DNA of 64,000 bases, taken from Novipirellula galeiformis (GTDB lineage Bacteria; Planctomycetota; Planctomycetia; Pirellulales; Pirellulaceae). How positions within the stretch are numbered: the stretch's first letter is position 1; the number at the start of each line of letters is the position of its first letter. The notes under the pieces are model-generated. The model was not told the DNA's origin, did no database searches, and worked only from the letters and a program-made list of their open reading frames with translations. The position numbers and the translations under genes are program-made. Below, piece by piece: positions 35,454-43,632 of this stretch. The DNA is taken from the NCBI RefSeq assembly GCF_007860095.1, contig NZ_SJPT01000002.1, positions 186,001 to 250,000 on the forward strand, in the 5' to 3' direction.

Positions 35454-35954
35454 ATGGAACTGCGAGATCAAAGACTCACAAGTGTACTGGATGATCTTTT
35501 GTGCATGCAAAACGACCTTTCGATGCTTGGAGTGAATCAGACGCACGATGACGAGAGTCGTCGCGTTTTCAAATGGGTTACTGACTCGATGCATGCACGC
35601 AACGGTTCATTGTCCCTAGAGCACGAATTGGGAACGATCGTCGAAATGATCGTGCCGGAATTTTCGGACTCGTGCTGCATCGACTATTTTGCGTCTAGTG
35701 GATGCACACGACGTTTTGCTGCTTATGGGAGTGATGACTTGCTGTTGGCGACACCGATCCGGTCGCTGACGCTCGAGTTGGATCCCTCGCGACGATTCAA
35801 GGTCGCGTTAGCCGATGGCGTTAAGTTTTTGGGGGTAATCGAATTCACGCGTTCGCCCGATCACCGTTCTTTCTCGTCGGTTGAACGACTTGGCGCAAGC
35901 GTTTTTGCCAGCCGCATCTCGGCGAATATAACGAACGTGCTAAGCTCGCTTTAA
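35454..35954 (+). CDS. GAF-like sensory domain protein
   Basis: A 166-residue protein. The ATG at 35454 is chosen, with AGGAAA upstream; the TTG two codons earlier is an alternative. Residues about 50-165 resemble a lone GAF domain of the kind found in two-component proteins: EHELGTIVEMIVPEFSDSCCIDYF, then a short strand set, LADGVKFLGVIEFTRS and FSSVERLGASVFASRISANI. The paired cysteines (SCC) could be ligand or redox sites. There is no output domain, so it may act as a partner of another protein. It follows the 72-residue gene by 29 bp. Confidence 0.7.
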   Translation: MELRDQRLTSVLDDLLCMQNDLSMLGVNQTHDDESRRVFKWVTDSMHARNGSLSLEHELGTIVEMIVPEFSDSCCIDYFASSGCTRRFAAYGSDDLLLATPIRSLTLELDPSRRFKVALADGVKFLGVIEFTRSPDHRSFSSVERLGASVFASRISANITNVLSSL

Positions 35955-36650
35955 GATGCGTCGGCGTTTCCGCGAAAGGTCCGCAAAAGGATTGCGAATG
36001 GATGGAGTTCCGCTTGCATCCCTTCGGTAATCCAAGGCAAGCCAACTCCTGCTGAGCTAAGTGGGGTAATCCCGCTTCACGTAACGGACCAACGATGCAA
36101 CGGGCCCAACGATGGCAACGGGACTACGATGGCAATGGGCCTACGATGCAACGGGCCCGCTGGTAAGGCAATCGGCGGTCGTCACGGTAACGCCAATACC
36201 AATCACCAATAGGTTTGATAGCGCAAACGAGTTGGGCGGACGTGTTGTGGTTGGAGTGACTGCGGGGCTGGGCTTGCTCGTCTGCCGCCGAGGAAGACAC
36301 GGAGGAAGATGCCGAGTGACGACACGCGATGGCGGCCGCGACCGATCCCTTTGTCGCCCAAACGGCGGCCCCTTCCGGTGGGTGGTGCGTCGGTGCGGCG
36401 TTTGCTTGGCGGGCGGTTTGCGCTTGGCGGGGAGGAGGGGGCGCTGCGGCGTAAATCGTTAAAGAGGGGCGTGATGGATGGGAAAGACGCGATCAGGAAC
36501 CGATGGCCAGAATTGGGCTCAGAGTATAACCTGCATCCCCCGGCAACGAAGATCCCGCGTGATTGTGGGCTCGACGATAATGAGTCCTACGATGACGGGA
36601 TTGTGAACCGGTTCGCCACTGCAAATTCCCCACGCCCATCCTAGTTTCCC
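35955..36650. other. Non-coding gap with tandem repeat
   Basis: About 700 bp. It contains a four-copy 17-bp repeat at 36093-36160 and a GC-rich, G-heavy segment around 36290-36470. Open frames here are arginine/glycine-rich and look like chance. Confidence 0.45.
36093..36160. repeat. 17-bp tandem repeat, 4 diverged copies
   Basis: Units CGATGCAACGGGCCCAA, CGATGGCAACGGGACTA, CGATGGCAATGGGCCTA and CGATGCAACGGGCCCGC lie end to end. Length is constant while the bases drift. Confidence 0.88.
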
Positions 36651-39482
36651 GTGCCAAACTCTGACCCCGCCTGCAACGAATTTGACGCCCAACCGTCTCG
36701 CTACGTGGTCGGGATCGACTTGGGGACCACGAATTGTGCACTTTGCTTTATCGACACCGCAGCGACGTCATGGTCCACCGAGACGTTTCGAGTCCCCCAA
36801 TGGATCGATTTTGGTCAATGTGAGAGTCGTGAGACGTTACCGTCGTTTCACTATGAATTGACAAGCGACGAACGTTCCGCCGGCTACCGTTTGCCATGGC
36901 AAGACGACGTTTCGCCCACCTGCGTTGGGGTGTTGGCACGCGACGCAGGGCACCGTCATCCGGGGCGTCGGGCGGCATCCGCGAAAAGTTGGTTGTCACA
37001 TGAAGGGGTCGACCGCACCGCCGACCTGCTGCCATGGCACGGCGATGCCGAAGTGACGCGTTTGTCGCCGGTCGATGCATCGGCACGTTATCTGGATCAT
37101 TTGCGTTCGGCTTGGGATCACGCTCACCCTGACTTTCCACTGGCCGACCAAGACGTGGTGATTACTCTGCCAGCGTCATTTGACGAGGTTGCTCGTGAGT
37201 TGACCGTCGCAGCAGCGAAGCAGGCAGGGTTGTCGCGTGTCTATCTGATCGAAGAACCCCAAGCCGCCTTCTATGCTTGGATCGATCGGCAAGGGGATGA
37301 ATGGCAAAAAAGTGTTCAGCCCGGACAGCTGATTCTTGTTTGCGACATCGGGGGTGGGACCACTGATTTGACGTTGATCCGAGTTCGCGCGGCAGGTGAA
37401 TCAGGCGATCAGATCCAATTCCATCGCGTCGCAGTGGGGGATCACTTGATCCTCGGTGGCGACAACTTGGATCTCGCGATCGCCAAACTCGCCGAATCCA
37501 AAATCACGGCGTCAGAGGAGGGAAGTACGCTATCGCCGAGTCAATGGGACCGCTTGGTTCAAGTATCACGCACCGTCAAAGAAACGATGCTCACGACCGA
37601 TCGGCCGGATCAATATACGATCAACCTGCCCTCGGAAGGCTCGCGATTGGTCGGCGGCAGCATTCAAGTACAGATCGCGGCCGAAGAGATCGATGCGGTA
37701 TTGATGGATGGTTTTTTCCCTGAAGTCGATTTGAACAGTACAGCGATCGCTGGCGAGAGTGGCTTTCAAGAATTTGGTTTGCCGTATGCAGCCGATGCGG
37801 CGATCACACGTCACTTGGCTGAGTTTCTCAATACGCATCGCCGCACTGGACTCGATGAACAGGACGAGAACGATGCGGACCGTCCCGCTTTGGTGCTGTT
37901 TAACGGAGGCGTGATGTCGGCCCCGGCGGTGCGTGAACGGATTGTCACGATGTTGTCGCGTTGGTTCGCAGGCGATGATGTCGATTGGAAACCCCGCGTA
38001 CTCGATTCACCTCGGCTCGATTTGGCCGTCGCTCAAGGTGCCGCCTATTACGCTGGCGTGCGGCGCGGTCATGGGGTACGGATCGCTGCGAACTTGGGAC
38101 GATCCTACTACATGCAAGTCGCCGACCACCCGCCGCAAGGGTTGTGCTTGATTCCGGGAACCGCCGAAGCGGGCCAGCGTTTTCGCGCCGAGGGGCACCC
38201 CCTGGAATTGCAAGTTGGCTCGCCCGTGCAGTTTCCCCTGTGGGTTAGCAGCACGCGATTGGCCGATTCGGTGGGCGAATTGATTGAGATGGATCGTAAG
38301 GAAGCTTCGCCATTGCCGCCCATCTGTACAGCATTAGTCCAGGGCAAGCGACGCCAAAACGAAACGATCAATGTGGTCATCGAAGCCGAGTTGAGTGAGA
38401 TCGGAACCGTCGGTCTGTTTTGTGTGGATACCCAATCGAGCAAACGTTGGCGATTGGAATTCGATATCCGTAGCACGCTTGAAACCGATCGTGACGCTCA
38501 TACCGGAACCGGGGAAGCGGCCGGGATTGTCGATTCCGAAACGGTCGCCGAGTGTGCCGCAGCGATGGAAGGTGTGTTTGGAGATCGCAGTGGCGCGGGT
38601 TCACTGAAACCCAATCAATTGATCAAGCGATTGCAAACGATTACCGAAACGCATCGCAACGCATGGCCTCCGTCGCTGCTCCGCGACCAGTGGCAATTCT
38701 TGTTTGACCACCAACAAGGACGTCGTAAATCGGCGCAACACGAATCGCGTTGGCTGAACCATGTCGGTTTCTGTTTGCGGCCTGGATACGGTGTCGCGGT
38801 CGACGATTGGCGAGTATCGCAAGTTTGGCGAACGGTTCACAACAAATTGGCGTTCCCCGCAGCGTCATCGCGCACCGAATCGATGATTTTGTGGCGGCGT
38901 ATTGCGGGTGGATTGACCGCCGGTCAACAAGCACAACTCGCGGCCCCTTGGATCAGTGCCTTGAAGAACGGGACGCGAAAGATCGAAGCTCACGAGGCGT
39001 CCGAAGCATGGCGGTTGATCGGATCGCTCGAGCGGTTGGCGGTCCACGACAAGGTGACACTTGGTCGAGTCGCCATACAGGCTTTGTCGCAAAAGAAGCA
39101 CGAGAAGATTCGTCACGCGTTGCTATGGGCGATCGGGCGTCTGGGGAGCCGGCAACCACTTTACGGTCCGCTCAATGGCTGCGTTGGCTCGAGCGAGGCC
39201 GCTGGCTGGGCCGAGTCGTTGATGCGGTTTGACCGCAGCGTTGATGCGGGGGCTCATGACTCCGTGTGGACGTTGGCGCTTGTGCAAATCGTACGAATGA
39301 CCGGCGATCGCTATCGAGATCTGCCCGTGGCCATTCGCAACGAGGTGATCGATTATCTGGTGGCTCGATCGGCACCGACGCACTCGATCGACTTGTTGAA
39401 AAATGTGGGGCGTTTGCAAAGCGAAGAGGAAGCCGCGATCTTTGGCGATTCATTGCCGTTGGGAATTCGCTTGGTGAGATAG
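36651..39482 (+). CDS. Hsp70-family protein with C-terminal DUF3731-like region
   Basis: A 943-residue protein from a GTG (36651). The N-terminal ATPase domain has all the actin-fold landmarks of Hsp70: VVGIDLGTTNCALCFID (phosphate 1), VVITLPASFDEVARELT, LIEEPQAAFYAW, LVCDIGGGTTDLTLI (phosphate 2), GGDNLDLAIAKL and VLFNGGVMSAPAVRERI (adenosine). The substrate-binding part is not DnaK-like. From about residue 640 the sequence (LNHVGFCLRPGYGVAVDDWRV) resembles the DUF3731 tail found on a divergent Hsp70 branch. That branch often sits with a second Hsp70 and a DUF2760 gene; neither is next to it here. A chaperone role is inferred. A 14-bp tandem repeat begins in the last codons and covers the stop. 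Confidence 0.88.
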   Translation: MPNSDPACNEFDAQPSRYVVGIDLGTTNCALCFIDTAATSWSTETFRVPQWIDFGQCESRETLPSFHYELTSDERSAGYRLPWQDDVSPTCVGVLARDAGHRHPGRRAASAKSWLSHEGVDRTADLLPWHGDAEVTRLSPVDASARYLDHLRSAWDHAHPDFPLADQDVVITLPASFDEVARELTVAAAKQAGLSRVYLIEEPQAAFYAWIDRQGDEWQKSVQPGQLILVCDIGGGTTDLTLIRVRAAGESGDQIQFHRVAVGDHLILGGDNLDLAIAKLAESKITASEEGSTLSPSQWDRLVQVSRTVKETMLTTDRPDQYTINLPSEGSRLVGGSIQVQIAAEEIDAVLMDGFFPEVDLNSTAIAGESGFQEFGLPYAADAAITRHLAEFLNTHRRTGLDEQDENDADRPALVLFNGGVMSAPAVRERIVTMLSRWFAGDDVDWKPRVLDSPRLDLAVAQGAAYYAGVRRGHGVRIAANLGRSYYMQVADHPPQGLCLIPGTAEAGQRFRAEGHPLELQVGSPVQFPLWVSSTRLADSVGELIEMDRKEASPLPPICTALVQGKRRQNETINVVIEAELSEIGTVGLFCVDTQSSKRWRLEFDIRSTLETDRDAHTGTGEAAGIVDSETVAECAAAMEGVFGDRSGAGSLKPNQLIKRLQTITETHRNAWPPSLLRDQWQFLFDHQQGRRKSAQHESRWLNHVGFCLRPGYGVAVDDWRVSQVWRTVHNKLAFPAASSRTESMILWRRIAGGLTAGQQAQLAAPWISALKNGTRKIEAHEASEAWRLIGSLERLAVHDKVTLGRVAIQALSQKKHEKIRHALLWAIGRLGSRQPLYGPLNGCVGSSEAAGWAESLMRFDRSVDAGAHDSVWTLALVQIVRMTGDRYRDLPVAIRNEVIDYLVARSAPTHSIDLLKNVGRLQSEEEAAIFGDSLPLGIRLVR

Positions 39483-39541
39483 ACCTGGTGAGATAGACCT
39501 GGTGAGATAGACCTGGTGCGAAAGACTTGGTGCGATAAACT
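39472..39541. repeat. 14-bp tandem repeat, 5 copies, spanning a stop codon
   Basis: TGGTGAGATAGACC occurs three times (39472-39513), followed by TGGTGCGAAAGACT and TGGTGCGATAAACT. The first unit contains the last codons and the TAG stop of the Hsp70 gene, so the array is an expansion of the gene's 3' end. Confidence 0.9.
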
Positions 39542-39610
39542 CGCCAGCGCCCATCAGGGGGTGGCGTGGATCGCCCTCACGCCAAGCGGAGCTTCCGCGA
39601 TGGCGACGAA

Positions 39611-39814
39611 TCAACGGTTGTCGATTTGCATCGGTTCGGCCGCCTGTCTTCGCTCTCCGCCGCTACTGAGCAGCGCGATCGCGATGCTCCCCAGCACGAT
39701 CAAGACGGCGACCGAAAGGACGTGAGCTCGGTACTGCTGCCACATCGTTTGCGGGGGCTCAGCGGTCGGTTTCGTTAATCGAGTGCTTACTTGGGGACGA
39801 GGCGTTTTCATCAT
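39611..39814 (-). CDS. Small single-pass membrane protein
   Basis: A 67-residue frame from the ATG at 39814 (a second ATG follows directly). It has a basic, polar N-terminus, one clear transmembrane helix (VLSVAVLIVLGSIAIALLSSG) and a short polar tail, giving the composition of a real small membrane protein. It converges with the Hsp70 gene. No family is recognised. Confidence 0.45.
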   Translation of the reverse strand: MMKTPRPQVSTRLTKPTAEPPQTMWQQYRAHVLSVAVLIVLGSIAIALLSSGGERRQAAEPMQIDNR

Positions 39815-40002
39815 GCAAATCGCTGATACGGTAAGATGAGTCGAGATCGAGACGAGCAGCTCACTCAATCCTAATCCACACGAATCCATGGTGTCGACCG
39901 GTTACTTTGCTCGCTCCCAATCCTTCGATACGTCTGTCGATGCGGAATCGAAGCGTGGCCGCAAAACTGAAACCCAAAGTTCCCCTTGATCGAGTCCAAA
40001 GC

Positions 40003-41451
40003 ATGATGTGTTCTACCACCCCATTGGCTCCTCGCATTCTGGGCCTGTTTTTGGCATTCTGCGTTGCCGCTGAAGCCGCCGATGCGCTGACACAGGAGCG
40101 GCCCCACATCGTCTTGGTGATGACGGATGACCAGGGTTGGGGGCAGACGGGCTACTACAACCACCCCATCTTGAAGACGCCTCATTTAGATGCGATGGCC
40201 GAAGCGGGGCTGCGTTTTGATCGCTTTTATGCGGGGGCGCCGGTCTGCTCGCCAACACGAGCGAGTGTTTTGACCGGACGCTCTAACGACCGTACCGGGG
40301 TGAAGACGCATGGCTATGCACTACGGTTGCAAGAAACAACGATTGCCCGCGTGCTTAAGAACGCCGGTTACGCCACCGGCCATTTCGGGAAATGGCATCT
40401 CAACGGATTGAAGGGAGCGGGAGTGCCGATTCTAGCGTCCGACACTCACCATCCAGGCCATTTCGGTTTTGATCAGTGGGTTTCGGTGAGCAATTTCTTT
40501 GACCGCGATCCGCTGATGAGCCGGCAGGGAAAATTTGAAGACTTCGCGGGCGACTCGTCCGATGTCGTCGTCGCTGAAGCACTCGAGTTCATCTCGCAAC
40601 AAGCACACTCACAACAACCATCCTTTACCGTCATCTGGTTTGGATCGCCTCACTCGCCCTGGCTGGCCAGCGATCAGGATTTGAAGCCGTTCGAAGGATT
40701 AGACGAGTCATCAAAGCATCACTACGGTGAATTGGTTGCGATGGACCGTAGCATCGGAACCTTGCGTGATGGCTTGCAACGTTTTGGCATCGCCGACAAC
40801 ACGCTGGTTTGGTTTTGCAGCGACAACGGAGGGCTTCGTAAAATCAACCCTGGCACCACGGCCAGATTGCGAGGCAAAAAGGGCAGTGTTTATGAAGGTG
40901 GCTTGCGGGTCCCCGCGATCGTGCAATGGCCTGGTAAGATTAAACCAAGCGTGACCGATCATCTGGCGTGCACGATGGATATCTTCCCGACCTTGGTCGA
41001 CTTGCTCGGGCTCGACGATTCGGTTGCCCCAAATGAACTCGATGGCATTAGCCTCAAACCGCTGTTTAACGCCAAGGTTAAGCAGCGAGAAAAACCGATT
41101 CCATTTCGCTTTGAGAACCAAATCGCATTGATTGACCATCGCTTTAAACTGATGTCGCTTGATCGCCGGCAAGCATCGTTCACGCTTTATGACCTTCACA
41201 ACGATCCACGTGAAACGACGGACGTTGCCGCACAGCATCCCGAGGTGGCGGCGCGGATGCAGGAGCAATTACGGACGTGGAACGAATCGGTCCAAGCAAG
41301 CGCCGCGGGGAAGGATTACCCCAGCGGTAAAGTCGACTCAAACCATCCCGGAACTCGTGCCTGGACCGAGGTCGAAGCTTACAAGCCGTTCTTTCCCGAA
41401 TGGAGGCAACGCTGGGAATACGAGCGTTATTTCGCTCCACGACGCAATTGA
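40003..41451 (+). CDS. Exported type I sulfatase (arylsulfatase-like)
   Basis: A 482-residue sulfatase. The ATG at 40003 (or 40006) begins a Sec signal (PRILGLFLAFCVAAEAADA); the open frame to 39907 is not signal-like. The metal-binding start is PHIVLVMTDDQGWGQTG; the formylglycine signature has core CSPTR followed by ASVLTGRSNDRTG; then HFGKWHLNG, the metal-site FCSDNGGLRKI, GKKGSVYEGGLRVPAIVQWPGKI and DIFPTLVDLLGL. This subgroup is typical of planctomycete arylsulfatase A-like enzymes. The substrate is unknown and neighbours do not help. It is monocistronic, facing the RIO kinase gene. Confidence 0.93.
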   Translation: MMCSTTPLAPRILGLFLAFCVAAEAADALTQERPHIVLVMTDDQGWGQTGYYNHPILKTPHLDAMAEAGLRFDRFYAGAPVCSPTRASVLTGRSNDRTGVKTHGYALRLQETTIARVLKNAGYATGHFGKWHLNGLKGAGVPILASDTHHPGHFGFDQWVSVSNFFDRDPLMSRQGKFEDFAGDSSDVVVAEALEFISQQAHSQQPSFTVIWFGSPHSPWLASDQDLKPFEGLDESSKHHYGELVAMDRSIGTLRDGLQRFGIADNTLVWFCSDNGGLRKINPGTTARLRGKKGSVYEGGLRVPAIVQWPGKIKPSVTDHLACTMDIFPTLVDLLGLDDSVAPNELDGISLKPLFNAKVKQREKPIPFRFENQIALIDHRFKLMSLDRRQASFTLYDLHNDPRETTDVAAQHPEVAARMQEQLRTWNESVQASAAGKDYPSGKVDSNHPGTRAWTEVEAYKPFFPEWRQRWEYERYFAPRRN

Positions 41452-41466
41452 TTTTTGCGTTAGGTG

Positions 41467-42384
41467 TCAACCGTTGAACATTCGGTCCCGCCGTTCCTGT
41501 TCTTCGGCATGGGCAACATCGATGAGATGCAACACGGAATCGACATCGGCAGCCGCGGACGAAAACTCAAACGCCCCGGTTAGTTTCAAATCGGGGTGGA
41601 GTTCCCCCTTTTCGTGCAAATCCCAGATCTCTTCTGCGTAGTGGGTGTCTGCCAACTCGGGGGCATACTGCGAATAGTATTGGGTGATGTTACCGACGTC
41701 GCGCTGCAGCATCCTTTTGGCATTGTTGTTCCCCGCGGCATTGACGGCCTGCGGCAAGTCAATGATGACGGGGCCAACTTCGTTCTGAAGGACATTGAAT
41801 TCGGAAAGGTCGCCGTGCACCAGTCCGACGCACAACATGCGCAAGACATAGTTCATCACCGTCGTGTGATCTTTCACGGCTTGTTCGGCAGATAAGGTGA
41901 TGTCGTTCAGGCGTGGAGCCACTTCGCCATCCGCGTCGGTGATCAACTCCATCAGCAGCACGCCATCGCAGAAGCCATATGCCTTGGGGACGCGCACTCC
42001 CGCTTCGGCGAGCAGGTAGAGTGCGTCGACTTCGGCCCTTTGCCAAACCACCTCCTGTTGATCACGACCGAATTTTGAACGCTTTTCCATCGCTCGTTGT
42101 CGGCGGCTGTTGCGAATTTTCCGGCCTTCCTGGTACAGCACCGATTTCTTGAAGCTGCGATCGGCCACCTCCTTGTACACCTTGGCACAGCGAGTCTCGT
42201 CACCACAACGTACAAGATAGACTTGGGCCTCTTTGCCGCTCATCAAGGAACGCAGGACTTCATCAACCAAACCGTCATCGATCAGGGGCTGAATACGCTT
42301 GGGGGCTTTCAAAATGTTACTGCTTCGGGAAGATGGAAACTTCCACAGAAAAAGGAATCCGCTGTTAACGAGGTCACCGGGCAC
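41467..42384 (-). CDS. RIO1-family serine/threonine kinase
   Basis: A 305-residue protein as read from a GTG (42384); the true start may be slightly downstream, because conserved sequence begins near APKRIQPLIDDGLVDEV. The RIO fold is clear: MSGKEAQVYLVRCGDETRCAKVYKE (ATP loop and lysine), ALYLLAEAGVRVPKAYGFCDGVLLMELI, the catalytic loop GLVHGDLSEFNVL and the metal-binding IIDLPQAVN. This bacterial RIO1 form is found in proteobacteria and planctomycetes; its target is unsettled, with ribosome-related roles known for eukaryotic relatives. Confidence 0.9.
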   Translation of the reverse strand: MPGDLVNSGFLFLWKFPSSRSSNILKAPKRIQPLIDDGLVDEVLRSLMSGKEAQVYLVRCGDETRCAKVYKEVADRSFKKSVLYQEGRKIRNSRRQRAMEKRSKFGRDQQEVVWQRAEVDALYLLAEAGVRVPKAYGFCDGVLLMELITDADGEVAPRLNDITLSAEQAVKDHTTVMNYVLRMLCVGLVHGDLSEFNVLQNEVGPVIIDLPQAVNAAGNNNAKRMLQRDVGNITQYYSQYAPELADTHYAEEIWDLHEKGELHPDLKLTGAFEFSSAAADVDSVLHLIDVAHAEEQERRDRMFNG

Positions 42385-42490
42385 GTTGGCTAGGCATGTC
42401 CGAGGACACGCTCGCGGCGGTGGGGGGCCAGATCATTCAGTGGCAGCGGCGAGAATTTACGGTGAAGGTAAAACGCGGGCCGCAACTGGC

Positions 42491-42554
42491 GTGATGTGAA
42501 GGGACCGTGATGTGAAGGGACCGTGATGTGAAGGGACCGTGATGTGAAGGGAGG
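42491..42554. repeat. 16-bp tandem repeat, 4 copies
   Basis: GTGATGTGAAGGGACC is repeated three times exactly (42491-42538), then once as GTGATGTGAAGGGAGG. Confidence 0.92.
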
Positions 42555-42798
42555 TGGCACTTTGAAAGCCGCCCCACCGGTGGTTCATCGCGATTGCTCA
42601 CCGCGACTCGGCATGGTTGCGGAAGTTAGCACAAGGGGGCAACCGCCGCAATCGCCAACGAACGACGGCACCCACGAACCATTCGATCACGGTGGTTTTG
42701 CCGTGCTGCGACGTTACCGATCGCTCCGAGATGCTAGGTTGGAGCATCGTCAATGCTGGACTCTTTCATCAAGCCAGCGCGATCGACATTCGCTCGAT

Positions 42799-42873
42799 CG
42801 GGCGTGCACAGAACCGGGCGTGCACAGAACCGGGCGTGCACAGAACCGGGCGTGCACAGAACCGGGCGTGCAC
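42799..42873. repeat. 16-bp tandem repeat, 4.7 copies
   Basis: CGGGCGTGCACAGAAC is repeated four times exactly (42799-42862) with a partial fifth copy. It ends 16 bp beyond the stop of the downstream minus-strand gene. Identical units imply recent expansion. Confidence 0.92.
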
Positions 42874-42888
42874 GCGGCACGAAGTGGC

Positions 42889-43185
42889 TTAGGCTTCGCC
42901 GCGTTCTTCGAGTTGCTCGCGGAACGAGTCGCGTTCTCGACGGGTCGCTTCGAGATCAAAGATTAGATACTTCATATCCAAACGCAGTTGGGATAACGCT
43001 TCTTGAACCAAGTTCAGGATCCGGCGCCGACGGGTGCTGCACTCGACCACTCGCTGAAGGGACGGAGCGACTACATCGCGGTAGCGTGCCGGAAGCGAAT
43101 TGATCGCTTGGATCATCTCTTGAAGCTCAACCGGAGTGTCGTGGTTGAGCTGGTTGTTCGCGGTCGATCCAATGGTCTTAGGCAT
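42889..43185 (-). CDS. Small coiled-coil protein of unknown function
   Basis: A 98-residue protein starting at the ATG at 43185. After a polar N-terminus it is nearly all helical: VELQEMIQAINSLPARYRDVV, then an Arg-rich turn (ECSTRRRRILNLVQEALSQLRLD) and a charged terminal coiled coil (LEATRRERDSFREQLEERGE). No signal, no membrane segment. Composition and codon structure look real and similar to small planctomycete regulators, but I recognise no family. Confidence 0.65.
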   Translation of the reverse strand: MPKTIGSTANNQLNHDTPVELQEMIQAINSLPARYRDVVAPSLQRVVECSTRRRRILNLVQEALSQLRLDMKYLIFDLEATRRERDSFREQLEERGEA

Positions 43186-43632
43186 CTAGTCGTGCTCCGT
43201 AGAGTGAAATCAGCAAGGGTTGTTTTGGAATACTTTTGCTATCCATCGCATCTGCAGTGCCGATTCCCTGGCCGAGAGTCCTGATTCGAGCGTAAGGCGT
43301 TTAACCTCAAAGACTTAGGGTGATCCGAATGGGGCTGTTGTCAAAATGCAACGTTGCATTTTTTGAACAGACTTCCTCTTGGCTTCGGACTCTAAATCTT
43401 GGTATGGAAACGTTTTACGTTTGTAGAGAGGGCGTGCGACGTGAGGTGTTTTTTTTTCAACACGCTGTTGCATTTGCCCTACATCTCGGCTGTGAGTTGC
43501 TGGTAGCGAGTGATTGCGTGGGTGAACAGGTCACCGCTTGCAGGAGTCGAACGAGCAACTGTGGCTGATTGTTTCGTACCCGAGCTCGGTGGTCAACGAT
43601 CAATGTCTTTGCCAAGGCAATCCGAATTCAAA
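43186..43632. other. AT-richer gap with perfect palindrome
   Basis: About 450 bp with no supported gene. It is richer in A/T than its neighbours, contains a 20-bp perfect palindrome at 43343-43362 and a T9 run near 43449-43457, and probably holds the promoter of the 921-residue protein. Confidence 0.5.
43343..43362. promoter_or_regulatory. 20-bp perfect palindrome, candidate operator
   Basis: AAAATGCAACGTTGCATTTT is fully symmetrical with no loop, so it fits a dimeric protein-binding site better than a terminator. A related GTTGCATTTG occurs about 110 bp downstream. It lies about 270 bp before the start of the large exported protein gene. Confidence 0.35.

Larger units (their letters stand above)
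42385..42888. other. Non-coding gap with two tandem arrays
   Basis: About 500 bp without a supported gene, but with two separate 16-bp tandem arrays (42491-42554 and 42799-42873). Open frames through the second array encode repetitive short peptides and are rejected as genes. Confidence 0.5.

Noticed and set aside
36112-36644. Plus-strand frames of 111-116 residues before the Hsp70 gene
   Set aside because: Sequence is Arg/Gly-rich and arises from a GC-rich, repeat-containing gap; no domain is visible.
42491-42873. Possible CRISPR-like arrays from two repeated 16-mers
   Set aside because: Units are directly adjacent with no spacers and no cas genes are present, so these are simple tandem duplications.
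43320-43568. An 82-residue frame before the large exported protein
   Set aside because: Runs over the candidate palindrome and poly-T tract, with no recognisable features.
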